64,000 nucleotides of DNA from assembly GCA_964017235.1 (NCBI GenBank), contig OZ024936.1, forward strand, positions 45,497,028-45,561,027, written 5' to 3'. Source of the stretch: Sabellastarte sp. h YS-2021 (lineage: Eukaryota > Annelida > Polychaeta > Sabellida > Sabellidae). Shown piece after piece: positions 23,300 to 35,860 of the stretch. Position 1 is the first letter of the stretch. Each line of letters begins with the position of its first letter. Under the pieces are notes generated by a model. It had not been told where the DNA came from and made no database searches. It worked only from the letters and a program-made list of their open reading frames with translations. The position numbers were made by a program, and so were the translations under genes.

Positions 23300-23515
23300 A
23301 AAGGAAAAGGGGTCCCGGTAACACACTCGCCTCCCACCTCTGAGATCAGAGTTCAAATCCCGACCCAACCTCACATGAGAAAGCTGGTAGTTGCTTACTG
23401 TTGATGAACTGTATTTACTTGTTTCCTCTGCCATTCTGACTACCCATTACAATAAAATTGAAACAAAAGTATTAGGCGTGACATAAACACCATATAAATA
23501 AATAAAGGAATTAAA
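23300..23515 (+). repeat. SINE B copy 2
   Basis: 'acacactcgcctcccacctc', a B-box-like 'agttcaaatcccgac', and 'agctggtagttgcttactg' match the family. The tail differs from other copies ('ttaggcgtgacataaacacc', then 'aaataaataaa'), suggesting a subfamily. A short flanking repeat 'ATAAAGGAA' is visible on both sides. Confidence 0.75.
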
Positions 23516-24167
23516 AATAAAAGTTATCCAGCCCTCAAACATACTGGTATTTCATCATAACTTCTTTCAATCTCGAAGTCATTCAGTACATATTTTACTG
23601 TAATTTTACAGGATAGATTTTTAACCTACCTATTGGACTACTATTTCCAAATGACAAGTTTTCAAACCTTTACAAAACGGATATCAGACAATTTTTCAAC
23701 CAATAGTATTCACCCACGTTAGTACAAGGAAGAAACTCAGACACCAGGGTTGACACTGAGGATAAACACTCAGGGAAACAGGAAAAAATAGTTGAAAAGG
23801 CAAAAATATTTAACTGCAAACAAACCCAGTATAGTACTTTTTGTAAAATGTACAATATTATCATTTTAATAAAAGAAATAAATTAATTTAGCTGATGGCA
23901 TATTTTTCTGTTCATTCAATAAAACATCAAATTGAAAAATATGTGCTTTAATTTCAAGCTAGAATCAATGGCCAGTTAGGATAACACTGTTATAACATTC
24001 ACACTGAGGGATTGTCACCCTAATCTTCACAGCTTATTCATTCTCTGATCGCAAAACTATACATAATAAAATTGTAATAGCATTGAAGATTTCTTGTTGA
24101 ATAAAATTGCTTGATTGATGATAACTTAACCAATTAGATCATTTTAAAAAATATCTGTCAACACCCC

Positions 24168-24202
<35 letters not shown>

Positions 24203-24525
24203 TCTGGACAAATCTTACATACCCTATACACCAGGATGTACCAGTAATAGCATGTAGGTTATGAAACAAACTATATAATAGGAAAACTTCCCAAAAGACA
24301 TTTATAGAAAAAATATATCTAATGAGGATAACAATATTATATGAGTGCACAGAAAGAGCATTATATTGTTAATCTTCATGAGTGAAATATTTTTTCTGTA
24401 TATGTCTAATGAGGGGTATTTTGCTTTTATTATCCACCATTTTTTGGCTCAAACTTAAATAATTCACATTCACTTATAATTTCATTTAGAATTTATGCCT
24501 GGATTTTTATGCAACAACAGGCCCA
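23516..24525. other. Gene-free spacer with 29-bp poly-C tract
   Basis: AT-rich DNA with an uninterrupted C homopolymer at 24164-24192 followed by a short A run. No gene is recognised. Confidence 0.6.
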
Positions 24526-24529
24526 AAGA

Positions 24530-24755
24530 GGTTTTGGTCTACTAGCACGAGCCGCAAAGCCAACAGAGACATGAGTAGTGCACTGAAGCAGTCACATATC
24601 CAAGTACTAACATAGCACATTGCTGCTTAACTTCAGTGATGAGAGAGGTACTCATTGCGCCACGCCATAATTCATGAAAGTCCAGAGACAAAAAAACAAT
24701 AAAAAATGAAAAAAGTTATCTCTAGAAGCGTGAACCTCGCTAGAGCTCGCACTTA
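24530..24755 (-). repeat. SINE C copy 2 (5S rRNA-derived)
   Basis: On the reverse strand it reads 'atcactgaagttaagcagca', then 'gttagtacttggatatgtga', matching the 5S rRNA internal control region. The head is 'gcgagctctagcgaggttca' and the tail 'ggctttgcggctcgtgctag'. It is the copy with the clearest 5S resemblance. Confidence 0.8.
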
Positions 24756-25400
24756 AAATGACAAGAAGTGCTGAAATTAGACCTTTCTCATGACATATAA
24801 CACTTATATGTTAGTTAAATAGTTACCAATATACTTGTTAGCTGTAACTATCCGTGGTATGGAGGTGTCGCTGTATACAAAAGATATATATCACCCTGTA
24901 CTGGTCAAGTACAGTGGATAATAAATAAATAGTCTTGTAATATCATCAAGCATTCAAATTGGAGCATTTATCACTGACTTCACCACCCTTTTGCCAATGT
25001 GATTGCAGCTTTTAGTCATGTTATCAGCCAATCGTATATGTCTGCATCCTTTAACTTTAGCAAGAGAAAACTGCATTTAGTCATGTGACATCATCAATCA
25101 ATCAGCTTGCAGAATTTGGTCATGTGACATCATCAACCAATCAGATTGCTTCACATTACTGGGCATGCGCAACCAGAAGTGCTCAACTGCACATACACAA
25201 CTGGAAGTGGGTCACTACACAACCCGGAAGTGAACCAGGTGAACAAGGAACTACTCACCAGCTTAAATAAAAGTTCTTGGAATAATTGGGCAGTTCTGGG
25301 CAGGACTGATAGATGCCAGCATTTCTGCCACCTGCCAGAAGGGATGTTGGTGGACACATCTCAGATCCTGTTCTTCTGCCCATGCCCTCATGTGATTAAA
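24756..25400. other. Gene-free stretch left of Harbinger copy 2
   Basis: Contains an imperfect repeat 'agtcatgtgacatcatcaat' / 'gtcatgtgacatcatcaacc' at about 25078-25142. Part may belong to the Harbinger element's left side, but no terminal inverted repeat could be identified. Confidence 0.35.
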
Positions 25401-27000
25401 GTTGTCTTTCAATAGTTCTCATTGGTGTTTGGCCTCCCTCGAATGATTTCTGTAGTTGCTATCTGACACATACACAACCTGTTCATTTGTTTTGGCTGCT
25501 CTGTCATTTCCTGGGGTGAGTGCCCTATCTGATCTGCCCCGGTGTGTCCTCAGCATGTTATGCAATGTCACACATGTAAAAACAAAGTCTCTGACAATCT
25601 TTTGTCTTTGTTCCATGGTGCCCAGTAGTATCCTGCATCTGCTCACTAATATTCCAAGAGCATTTTCCACCACACCCCTGCCTCTGGAGATCCTGATGAT
25701 GGCTATTCTTTCTTCCCTGGTGAGTTGTCTTTTGCTGTAGGGTTTCATTATCCATGGCATCAATGTAAAGGCTTTGTCACAGAACAAGAAATAGTTCAAA
25801 TTTGGCCCTTCCTTCCCCAGTGATTCAGGTGGTGGAAGCCCCAAGGTGCCATCCTCTATCTTCTCTCTCAAATCACTTCTGTGTATCTGATGAAGATCCA
25901 CTTGACCCACAGGAATCAGTATAGTGCGTCAACCAACTTTGTCAGCACCAGGGAAAAGAAGCCCTTGTAGCTGTATTAGTCACTTCAAGATTTCTTTGGC
26001 CTCTTCATGGCGATATGCTTCCCATCTATTGCTCCTAAAGCATGGGGGGACATTCCATGTGATTCTTAACTTCTCCGCCACCTTTTTCCAGTCTTCAGGG
26101 TCAGTATTGCAGAGCAGATGCTCCTGGAATTAAGCAAGGTTGGCTAGGCAGACCTGGTGGATGAAGGTGGTGCAGCCAACCAGCCAGTGATACTGCAAGG
26201 AGGTGTAGGTCTCTCCGGTTGCCAGGTGTGTGAGTGTTATTGTCACTTTTAATCCAAGCTCTAAGGCTTCCTGACTGGCTTCTTGAAGGGGTGTTTATAT
26301 GCGTTCTTTGATGTAGTTGAAAAAGGGAGGTAGCATCCTGATAAAATTCTGGAAGCCTGGGATATCAGTCTGTATTGAGTCGACTGGATGCTGTAGCATC
26401 CTTTTTCTTGTCTATAAAGGATCCAGGGCATGACACAGGGGTTTGGTGGCTTTCTTCTTTTCCTGGCAGCTGGCTGGGGCTGTGGCTGTGATGCTGGCTG
26501 TAGGGCAAGTACTGTTCCTCGGTTCGTTGAGTCCATTTCTGTCCACAAATCATAATGAAAATCAAAATATTGGTGATTTGTAACTGGTATCTTTAAAGTG
26601 ACATATGATGGATTATGACAGCCAAAGGGGGTTTATATAGGTTTAGTTTGATGCCGACTCTTGATCCCGACTCCATTAATAAATTAGTCCACTCGGAGTG
26701 AGTCGGAAAACACTGAAGTCCAAGTCAAGTCACTACAGCCTGTCAGGGTCTGATACACTTTTTTGGTTAGGGGTTTTATGGCTTGTTGGAGTAGGTCCCC
26801 GTCTTGTCATGGAGAAAATCATCCTGATCCCAAGTCAGGTCGGGAGGTAGATCCAGACAAGCTGGAATGTTCTATGTCTTGTTGGGGGTATATAACTGAC
26901 CCAACATTTTTGCTCATTTTTTTCTGGATTTTCGTCCCCAACTCTAGAGTTGTAGAGTCGGTTATAGGGTCGGCTCCAGTGGAATACCCCCATAAAGCAC
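25400..27000 (-). mobile_element. Harbinger DNA transposon, copy 2
   Basis: Carries the transposase remnant described separately plus a terminal region (26690-27000) shared with the copy at 4560-4850 and with 12755-13290. The outer right end reads 'gggtcggctccagtggaata' followed by 'ccccc'. No companion DNA-binding gene is visible, and the left end was not found. Confidence 0.6.
25419..26545 (-). pseudogene. Harbinger (HARBI1-like) transposase, partial and broken
   Basis: The N-terminal reading frame (26261-26548) starts MDSTNRGTV or slightly upstream, with a Gln/Pro-rich segment and 'RKRRKPPNPC'. Across frames come words typical of the family ('YTSLQYHWLVGCTT'). The last 163 codons (25419-25910) are intact: FLFCDKAFTLMPW carries the probable second catalytic Asp, and RGRGVVENALGILVSR carries the probable third acidic residue (Glu). 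It ends with 'FTCVTLHNMLRTHRG'. Such transposases cut and paste the element using a DDE nuclease domain. At least two frame breaks lie between the N- and C-terminal parts, so this copy is not functional. Confidence 0.75.
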
Positions 27001-27790
27001 CTAAATTCAGTGACTTTTAGTGCAGATAGTTTAAGCATGATTTGGTTATTCATTATACCTTGGTTACATCCAATGAATAATGTGCAGTGATGAACAATCA
27101 TAGTAAAAATATCAACTATCTGTTACCAACATGTCCAAAAGAAAGTAACTTCTTGAACATTTTAAGCCAATTTAATTTTGTGTATGCATCTTTCTGCATG
27201 TTATGGCAAAGATCTTTGGGCTTCATTTTTATGGAAGATTGTACACAATTAGTCATGAATATAGGTCTTAGCAGCCTGAAGATATTTCTCAGGCCATTTA
27301 TGACCGAAAGAATCGGGTCATGACTACTTCTGCTCACATGTTGAGAAAAACAGTCAAGAACATTACTCTCGGTTGTCTCTCTAGATCTTCATGACTGTTA
27401 AGATAAATTGCACAAACTCCAAGTTTTGTTCATAAGTGCAAATTCAGGGTAGTCACAAGACAAACTTGTGACAGTGGAAGTCTATTGCACAGGTTAGTTT
27501 CAAGTGTAGTCCATCTATAGGTTTTCTTATTTTATCACGAGCTTGGCACTTTTTCAATCATATGTGGTATTTTGGGAGTGTGTATTTTAATAGGCCATAT
27601 GTACACATACAAAATAACATTCATTTGCTCTGAGGTACACTTGCCTCAGGAAAAAGGAATTCATATAACTTGTCCCAGAGTTTTATCAATTTATAATTTA
27701 ATTGTTATTTGGGGGCTTTGTCTTTGTTTCCGATTTATTTAATATTATTTTAGTACCAGTTTAAGCTAACCTTTATCAGTGGTATATATA
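27001..27790. other. Gene-free spacer
   Basis: AT-rich DNA with short unconvincing reading frames on both strands. No repeat is recognised. Confidence 0.4.
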
Positions 27791-27795
27791 TATAT

Positions 27796-29346
27796 GTTAC
27801 CGTAAATATGTGAAATCAGAAAGTACAAGTATTTACTGAAAATTTCAGTGACTATGCATATTTACTAATTTGGTCAGTAAATACACGTATATTCCCTAAA
27901 ATTTTCAGTAAATATGCCTATATAGTGATTTATGACCAGTGATGTTTCAAAAGTTTGCTGGTTTGACTTTCAGTACATATGTGAAATGAAACTTTGATGT
28001 TCACTGGTTGCAACTGTGTAATAAATAGTAAATGGTAAACCAAACTCTACATTATATTTGAACATTTTACTCTTTATAACATTAAATGGTAAACCAACTG
28101 TGAATTATATTGGAACATTTCACTCTGTTATGATGACTATTAGAACATACTAGGTATGCTTCATTTTACAGTACACTACATGCAAATATGTTAAAAAATA
28201 GTACTGGGCTTTTAAATATTTATTTTTTAAAATTTTAGATATGTGCTTTCTGTAGACATTTCATTTAAGATTATAGTATTTTCAATCCCACATACCATAG
28301 CAACTAAGGACTTGTGTCATCCCCACAAATGATTAAAGATCATTTAACTGTTCATGTCTTTTATGTGACTGATACATAAAAGGTGCTTTTATTTGAAATA
28401 CATAAAAGTTTAAGAAATTAATTTAAACTATAGTTTCAAAAGTTTTACATATTTTAACTTTTCTTTCATTCAGCAGAAATTTTACCTTATCATGTAAGAC
28501 AACATGATTAACATCCAAACAAATCCACATGCATTCTTTAAAAATCTGTTGTTAAACTGAGATTATTAGTAAGTAGTTTCTTTATTTAATTTCAATCAAA
28601 GCTTTATATTTTGCCATTTTCTGGCAGATTTGTGACTTTAATGTATGTACTGGCTACGTGATCAATTAATTGTTATTAGAAACAATGAAAAGGCTAGCTA
28701 GACCCTTATTGGAATTCATCATAGTCTTTCAAAGGGACTTAATCCCTTTTAAGGCATCTATGGTGATGGCGTTGCTTCCTATATTTAATGGTCAACATTA
28801 ATTGGCGACCATTGGAAAAGAAATATATTGTTAAAATACATTGTTAAAACTACAGCGAAATTCAAATTCTTGAACAATTAATATATCTTAATCTTGTTAC
28901 CTCGTTTGTTGTTCCTTATACATAAAGTATCATAATTTGTTAAATATTTGGATATTTAAATTTATAACCTTACCTATTTACATTACAATTTATTTTAAAT
29001 GAAAACAAAAGATATTTTTATCACAACTTTTTATCACATGCAACTGCTTTTGAAATTATAAAGTGATGATAAATAGTTACCCCAGTGCCGATTGTAAGCA
29101 AGTATCAAACTTTGAATATAACAAAGCCATTTAAAGTTTTAAATTACTGTTAATATAAAGACATTGTAGATAACACCCAACTCTTTAAGATATGAAGTCT
29201 TCATGATAATTTTTGTTAAACATGTGTATTTACTGGACCCAAAAAATCCAGTAAATACGCATATTTACTGAAATTTTCAGGGAATACGTGTACTTACTAA
29301 ATTTCAGTAAATATATGTTTTTACTGATTCACATATTTACTGTAAC
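27796..29346. mobile_element. About 1.55-kb non-coding element with terminal inverted repeats
   Basis: The left end 'gttaccgtaaatatgtgaaa' is mirrored at the right end, whose reverse complement reads 'gttacagtaaatatgtgaat'. Resemblance continues inward for about 45 bp or more through AGTAAATA-rich sequence ('tatttactgaaa'). (TA)n-like sequence flanks both ends, compatible with insertion in a TA-rich site. The interior is AT-rich with no reading frame of note. It is probably a non-autonomous DNA transposon or foldback element of unknown superfamily. Confidence 0.55.
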
Positions 29347-29354
29347 AATGTAAC

Positions 29355-32305
29355 ATATATACATAAATGGGGTGTTGTTCTTACTTGTTCTTATTTTTAT
29401 ATCTTTTCAACTTTTACACATCTGCATCCAGTTTAAGGTTTGAAAAAAGAAAGAAAAAGAAATGTGCTTAACTGGATTGTTAGCATAACATTTACCAAGA
29501 AAGTTATGTTTTTTTTACATTTGTTTGTCTGTTTGTGTTGCGATAACTGCAAAAGTAATAACTGACGTTTCTGATTTTTTTGCATTAGTATTGGATGACC
29601 AAAGGAAGAAGCCGTCAAATTTGGCTAATTCCGGATCATATTCTGAATACAAAAAGCCCAAATATTTAAAGTTCCCATTTTCAATGTATTTTTATTGACT
29701 TTGGCTTTCTGAATTTTGTACATGAGTAGAGCTTAATCAAAGCAAGCAGTGGTTATATTTTGGTAAGTCTCTGGACACCAAAAATCTCAACGTTTTGGAA
29801 ATGCCCCAGGGGTATGAGTTCTAGATGTCGTTTTAATGATGATGATTATTATTAGTATTACTAGTTTTAGTAGTAATAGTAGTAGTAGTGTACAAAATTA
29901 CAGCCTGAACCCAGTCCTATGGTAGAGCTGTTACAACCAGATAAACAAGTGCAAAAAGTATATTGTTACTTCATTTCCTTATCTTGCAAAACATATAGTA
30001 CTATTTAAAGACCACAGTGCATAAAAAAACTTTTGCACACCTGTACAGATTATAGGTGTAATAACACACCTGCCAAGTCCCATCTTCAAACTCCCACTAT
30101 AAAACACATTAAATGCCAATTAAATCAGGTACTTGAAAAAAAGAAACATCCCTCCCTGAAACTGTGCTACCTCACACAAGTATATTTGCCATGAAAATCT
30201 GTGTGTGTACAATACAAAATAGTATAAAATGAGGTGAAATTACTGTTTACTGTTTGATAAACTGTCTTGGAAAGGGGTCAGCTTGAGTCCAGAATAATTT
30301 TCTTACCTACCCTTAGTGCAAAGATTCTTCCATCAAATGTACTTTAAAAATGTTGTGATCACACATAAGTAATGGCCATATAATGTATGATTAACAGTAC
30401 AACTCGACTGTAACTTGTTTTCAAAATATTAGTGAATAACTGTGTAGTTTTTAGTGTAACAATGCAACTTCCGATAGTGTTTTTAACTGTATTGATAAGC
30501 ATGTTCTTCAACCAGTTCTTGACCACATTTTTTCAAAGTGCTATAAATTGTTATGGCACTCTTGATTATCCAAACTCCTTATTATCAAAAAAAAGTTAGC
30601 CCAAGGTTCAACAGTAAATAGTACATTGTATTATTTTTGTGAACATATTAATATTCTTTTATAGCTCTAGTTGTAAACAACTAGTTGTAAACAGTCTGAA
30701 AACAGTCTGAAATGTTTAAGCGCACTGGTTCGTTACCAGGATGTAGAGTTTATAACACTGGAGATCTGAATCACATTCTGACATTTTACCGACAGTGTGT
30801 CTTTCATGACATCTACTTTTAATAACTGTAGGCATCAGATTGCACTGTTCATGTAAATTTGCACCTGAAAATTTGTATTTTTAATTATGAAATTCTTGTA
30901 ATCATAGAGCAAAGTTGTGTACCTTGTGGATTATAAAAATACTAATGTATTTTGGTGGAATTGTATCCAAGAAATAACCAAGTTAAATACTATACTTGAA
31001 GGTTTCATTGAAAGTTTTGCAACCCAAGCTGAAAGAAAAAAACTAACAATTTACTAACAATGATTGATAGACATTAATGAATGTATGACTGTAACCCAAC
31101 CAGGTCTTAGAATCACATTATTTATGATTAATATTTGAAATGTTATCTCCACAGAGTCCTCACTCTCACTCTCTCTCTCTCTCTCTATCATTAACTGTTT
31201 CAGATGGAGTCTGAGACCTTGCATGTTACAGACTAAATGCTAATTATCATATTAATTTATAAAAATACTTTTTAAACAAAATTATCCTTATTCAGCTAAA
31301 GCTAAACTTCAGCAAAAGAATCACTTTGTTATACAATTAAATTAATTGCATATTCAATTACATTCAATCCTTCCAAATACATTAATAACAAAAAGATGGC
31401 AAATAAACAGTTGTGTCCTTTTTGTGTGGTCAGAACTCCTCCGTACATACTTTCAGGGATGTTATTCCATATGCCACTTTGAGGGGCTTGTATCTCAGTG
31501 GGGGATGCTTTGATTGATGTGGGATTTTCTTTACTGGGATTGTCTTGACCGCTGGTATACACATACATAGTTTGAAAGGAATTTTTTCTTGCACTGTGGA
31601 CTTGTTACGTCTATTGTTGATCAATGGCTCTATAACTCACAAGCTCAAGTCATGCAATATTTGAAGAACCCTTAAAAGCACCAATAAATAAAGTACCAGA
31701 AAGGAAGTGCGCTTAATTGAATTATTAATTTACATTCTTAATTTTTATTTCAGAACTCTGATAGACAGTAACAAATATATCTCAGTAAGCAAGATTAAGT
31801 TGGTCTGACACCACAGAAATAAGAATAAAATAATTCTATAGCTTAAGTGTTTTAATAATTAAATAATGATTTATGAAAATTCTATATAAGATTATATATT
31901 TTAATTTCACTAAACTATGTGCTATTTGCAGCTGAATGTAATTCCAATGAATACACTAAAATAAAACACAATTTAAGGCCTCATTAGAAAACCATGAGGT
32001 CACCACAACTTTGGGTCCATATCATATCACTTTGTGACCTTGACCTTACGTTTACATGACAATACATTACATAAATTTAAGGTGGCTTTAATTAGAGATT
32101 GAGATTGGTAATTTAGCTTGGTAGGTCAGACTAGTTAGCTAAATAAGGTTCACTTTACTTATTTTTTTTGGCTACAATGTTAATAAGTTTAGAAAACTCT
32201 GTGATCTTTATGAAAAAACTCTTATATTATTTATTCAGTGTTTGATGTCACACCTACTACTTTTATATCAGTTATGTTGTAATGGGTAGGTTATAGTAAT
32301 CCAGT
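29355..32305. other. Gene-free stretch
   Basis: AT-rich DNA with microsatellites (TAG/TAA-rich near 29840-29890, and (CT)n at about 31163-31186). No gene, splice structure or known repeat is recognised. Confidence 0.4.
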
Positions 32306-32310
32306 ATATA

Positions 32311-32455
32311 TATGTTGGTAAAGGTTCTGTACTCTGAACTACCAATCAACGGCAAGCTACTACCAGCTTTCCCACATGAGGTCAAGAGAGGATTTGAACT
32401 CTGATCCCAGAGGTGGGAGGATAGTGTGTTACCACTGAGCCACCATAGCCCCTTA
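32311..32455 (-). repeat. SINE B copy 3
   Basis: Reverse complement of the tRNA-like head and body: 'ctaccagctttcccacatga' and 'agaggtgggaggatagtgtg'. It is 3'-truncated. Confidence 0.75.
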
Positions 32456-34200
32456 AGGAACCTTGAAAGAGATAGGTAAAGGATGGCAATTGTTTTAACC
32501 CTTAATTCCTGAGTCAATTAGGAATGTAGTATCCAGGCCACAATGGATTGATTGCATGAGTTGTTTGAAGTAAAAGTCTTGAATGAAAGTCGAACAACTG
32601 GACCTATTTACTGGATGTTAAATATCATAAATGTGCCAAATGCATAAAAAAGCCTGAACCTGGTGTTATAACGTTTAGCTAAATAAGTCAAACTCAAACG
32701 AAAAGTTAGATTTCGTAGATTTTTCTGTCCCCATGTATCTTTTATCAAGGATTCTGTTAAGAAAAAAGTTCTTATATATTTCATTATTTAGAAAGGGTTA
32801 CCACTGTTGATAACGGTTTTAAGTACCTTTGCTTTGTTTTTATTACACGTTAGCCATTTCAATTATTTGTTTGACTTTGGTCACTTGACACAGATGAAAT
32901 ATGTGGTATTAAATATTCTCCAGAAATTTATTTTTTTTTGTAGCTATTGCTGAAAAAACATAACTTTTGTTCAAGGATGGTTACTTGTTGAGATCTTGTA
33001 GATATGCAGTAATAGACCTGAAGTTCACTTGGCAGATTGATGTATCCTTGGCATAAATGATGTTAATATGCTGTTCAGACATAATTTTATGCATAGTAAC
33101 AAGCAATCTTCGATAGAAGGCACTGTTGTACCTAAAGCCAAAGGGCAGGCACTCGTTGACGTGGCTTTGCCCGGTTTTAGGACTCTCTCTTTTTAAATTC
33201 CAGTGCTTTAGAGTATCCTCATCACTTTTGTGATGTACAAATGTTTCTATTATAATTATTACTATTTTAACATTTGATCTGATACAATCCTGATAATTCA
33301 CAATAAATTGGATAAATTGGATTGTCCCTGAATTCCAAAACTCTGTCCAGGTTATTTTCCATACAACCTTTATTTACCTTCTTAAATTGTTTGATGGTGG
33401 TACATATTGTGTAAGTGCAAGTTGAAATGGCATATCTGGAGGATTTTGTGTTCCCTGGAAAAAACCCAAAGATTTATTTGAACTCTTACACTGTATCAAG
33501 GGAGGTGACGTGTATTGTTTTGCAGAAGTATGTTTTTTGCTGAGTGTGATCCTAACACCAATCCCTACAGAAATTCAAACGGCACAAGAATATAACTTGT
33601 ATTTTTACCAAGTATATGTCTTTTCAATGAACCTCATTCAGTATATGTTTCTGGTACTCAATCCGACAGTTTCATCGGGATGAACATAAACTTATATATC
33701 TTGCCCTTTCATACATTACATCACATTGATTTAATCAATGACTGATCTGTACATCTAATTTTTATCACCTCCATGAACTGGGATATGTAATCATTGCATT
33801 CTGTATGTTTGTACGTTTGCAAGACCACAAAAGAAATAACTGCATGGATTTACATCAAATATTCACATTAGGTGGACCTTGGTGTAACATTCAACTGTTT
33901 TATTTTGGGAATGATCCAATTCTTGATCCAGGGTGTCTTAAAGGGTTTTGTTATCATTACACTCACAAGTAATAGTGGACGTGCTGGTCTTTGGATGAGC
34001 TGTGTGCTCCCGAAGTGCTCTTTTTGGGAAACAAAGCTATATGGTATGTGTTCATAGTCCAATCAAGCAGTACTTCTCCAAAGACTTGATTAAAAGATTA
34101 ACTAGCTATTGAATTACGAACATGAATATGATTTACTCACATTCATATAAGATGATTTGGTTACAAGCACCACTGGAGCCAGATCTATCTCACTGTGGTT
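32456..34200. other. Gene-free stretch
   Basis: AT-rich DNA with no gene recognised. A segment at about 33760-33870 belongs to the diffuse repeat described at 49765. Confidence 0.35.
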
Positions 34201-34204
34201 TCAT

Positions 34205-34525
34205 TAGCATCTGCGACTGTGGCCTAGTGGGTAACATACTCTCCTAGGAATTCGGGGGACGTGGGTTCAATCCCAGGTACAGGCAGATACATATTGGCTT
34301 GAATGACCACTTAACATGGCGGTCCTCTGTCATTGGGTCCTATCCCCAGTGGCAGGTTAAAAAACCTCAATGACATTGATAAATGGTCGTCCTTGAGCCT
34401 CTGTCTTTCAGTTAAGGGAATGCCAGTAATTTGAGAATTGGACTGTACTTGTACAATCGGATACGTCATATACCTCTTTCAGTCCAGTAGTATATGGAGA
34501 TATTGCGCTGAGTATAAATATAAAT
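34205..34525 (+). repeat. SINE A copy 2 (tRNA-derived, full-length)
   Basis: The best copy of the family. It has the A-box-like 'tgtggcctagtgggtaacat', the B-box 'gtgggttcaatcccaggta', a body with 'gtcattgggtcctatcccca', and the end 'gagatattgcgctgagtata' followed by (AAATATA)-like sequence. A short direct repeat, ATTAGCAT, is visible at both sides. Confidence 0.85.
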
Positions 34526-35525
34526 ACAAATTAGCATGATAATTAGTGGCATTGCCAAAAATCATTTATACAGAATTTAGACATTTTGCATGTTTATAAG
34601 GTGTTAGGTGCTGATGTTGGTTTTGGGGAAAGACTGCAAATATGTCACACATATACAATGCTTTGATACATTCCTGCATATGTTAGAGATATCAGTGGTA
34701 GATTAACATACAAATCAATTAGAATAGTTGAAATCTAGCAACGTAAGAAAAAGAGTTGAGCAAGTAAGAAGCTGTTCCCCGCTATAGTGACTTCAACTTC
34801 ATATATGGGTTTCAAACCCTTATTGCCAACACACACCCTCCCCCATAGTCCATTAAATTGCCATATTGTGACATGTGATCAATTTTCTAATTGGTAGAAA
34901 TATTTCGAATTTCTTCAGATTACTTTAATTTAAACAGCTTTTTAAAAATAGACACTTTGTTTCATGGCATGAAATGGTCTTATCCTGATCACAAAATGAG
35001 CAAATACATCTATAATTTGTGTGAACATATACATTCAATAAAACATCTGCACACCTTCCTTGTACCCCCCATTAAATTGAGATGCGAGATGCTAGTCATA
35101 GTTATTTGGGAGGCTGACACACTGGTAAGTGACCACTGGCCTGCATCACACCAACTTATGTTGTACCTCATGGATCAAGTCAAATCAAGAAACTGTGAGG
35201 GCCAGAGTAACAAAATCACATCACTGATTGCCAGTAAGAGTTGTGCTTATTTGGATGTGAATGGTCTTGTATGTAGTGGAAATTTGAGAGCAGTGCCACA
35301 AACCAAACCCAAGAATCAACAGAACATCATATAGGATTCAATTCAGACCACTAAACCTAGGAAAACCTCCACTGGGCAATCTATGTTCAAGAAAGGATCT
35401 TGCAGTAGTTAAGTCGACTGATGATCATTGAGTTTGCAAGCAGGGCTGTAGTCTAAATATTGAGGAATTTGAGGATGCATCTCAGGTTCTTGAGGTTATA
35501 GTAGCAGGCACGAAAAACCTTGGTT
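34526..35525. other. Gene-free stretch
   Basis: AT-rich. A 147-codon reading frame at 34891-35334 has no recognised domain or splice context and is not called as a gene. Confidence 0.4.
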
Positions 35526-35529
35526 ATGT

Positions 35530-35760
35530 GACTGTTAAAGGTGTTGCCAGAGTCAAAAGAAATACGTTTTGACTATATTGGTAGGGGAGATACAATTTCC
35601 AAGCAGTTCGGTGGGAAATTTTTGCATGAGGGACTCTCTGGCAATGAATTCTGTATTCTCTGGGTCGAGTTTCAGTTTCACACCATCCATCCACTTTTGA
35701 ACACATGTAAGGCACTCAGTGAGCTCCGCAAAAGTTCTTTTGGTCAAGTGTTAAGTGCTA
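35530..35760 (-). mobile_element. LINE fragment (L2/CR1-type), end of reverse transcriptase
   Basis: Reverse-strand words 'CLTCVQKWMDGVKLKLDPEN' and 'TEFI', then 'FPTELLGNCISPTNIVK', correspond to 'LDVQEWMSLSKLKLNPEK' in the better LINE copy at 61.7-63.25 kb. Only about 70 codons remain. Confidence 0.65.
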
Positions 35761-35764
35761 CATC

Positions 35765-35860
35765 AGGTCATCAGGGGCCTAGCGATTAGCAAGTATGGCA
35801 TCTAATCACAGGCTAACACCTCTGTGTGGGTTCAACTTCCATAACTTTGAACTTTTCTAA
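35765..35860 (+). repeat. SINE D copy 4, head region
   Basis: 'gcgattagcaagtatggcat', 'ctaatcacaggctaacacct' and 'ctgtgtgggttcaacttcc' match the tRNA-like head of the family. The tail is absent. Confidence 0.5.

Noticed and set aside
33000-33300. Minus-strand frame with 'LPFGFRYNSAFYRRL' resembling a retroelement reverse transcriptase
   Set aside because: Too short and too diverged to assign; no other retroelement parts nearby.
34891-35334. 147-codon reading frame
   Set aside because: No domain, no repeats and no splice or promoter context; composition like the surrounding AT-rich DNA.
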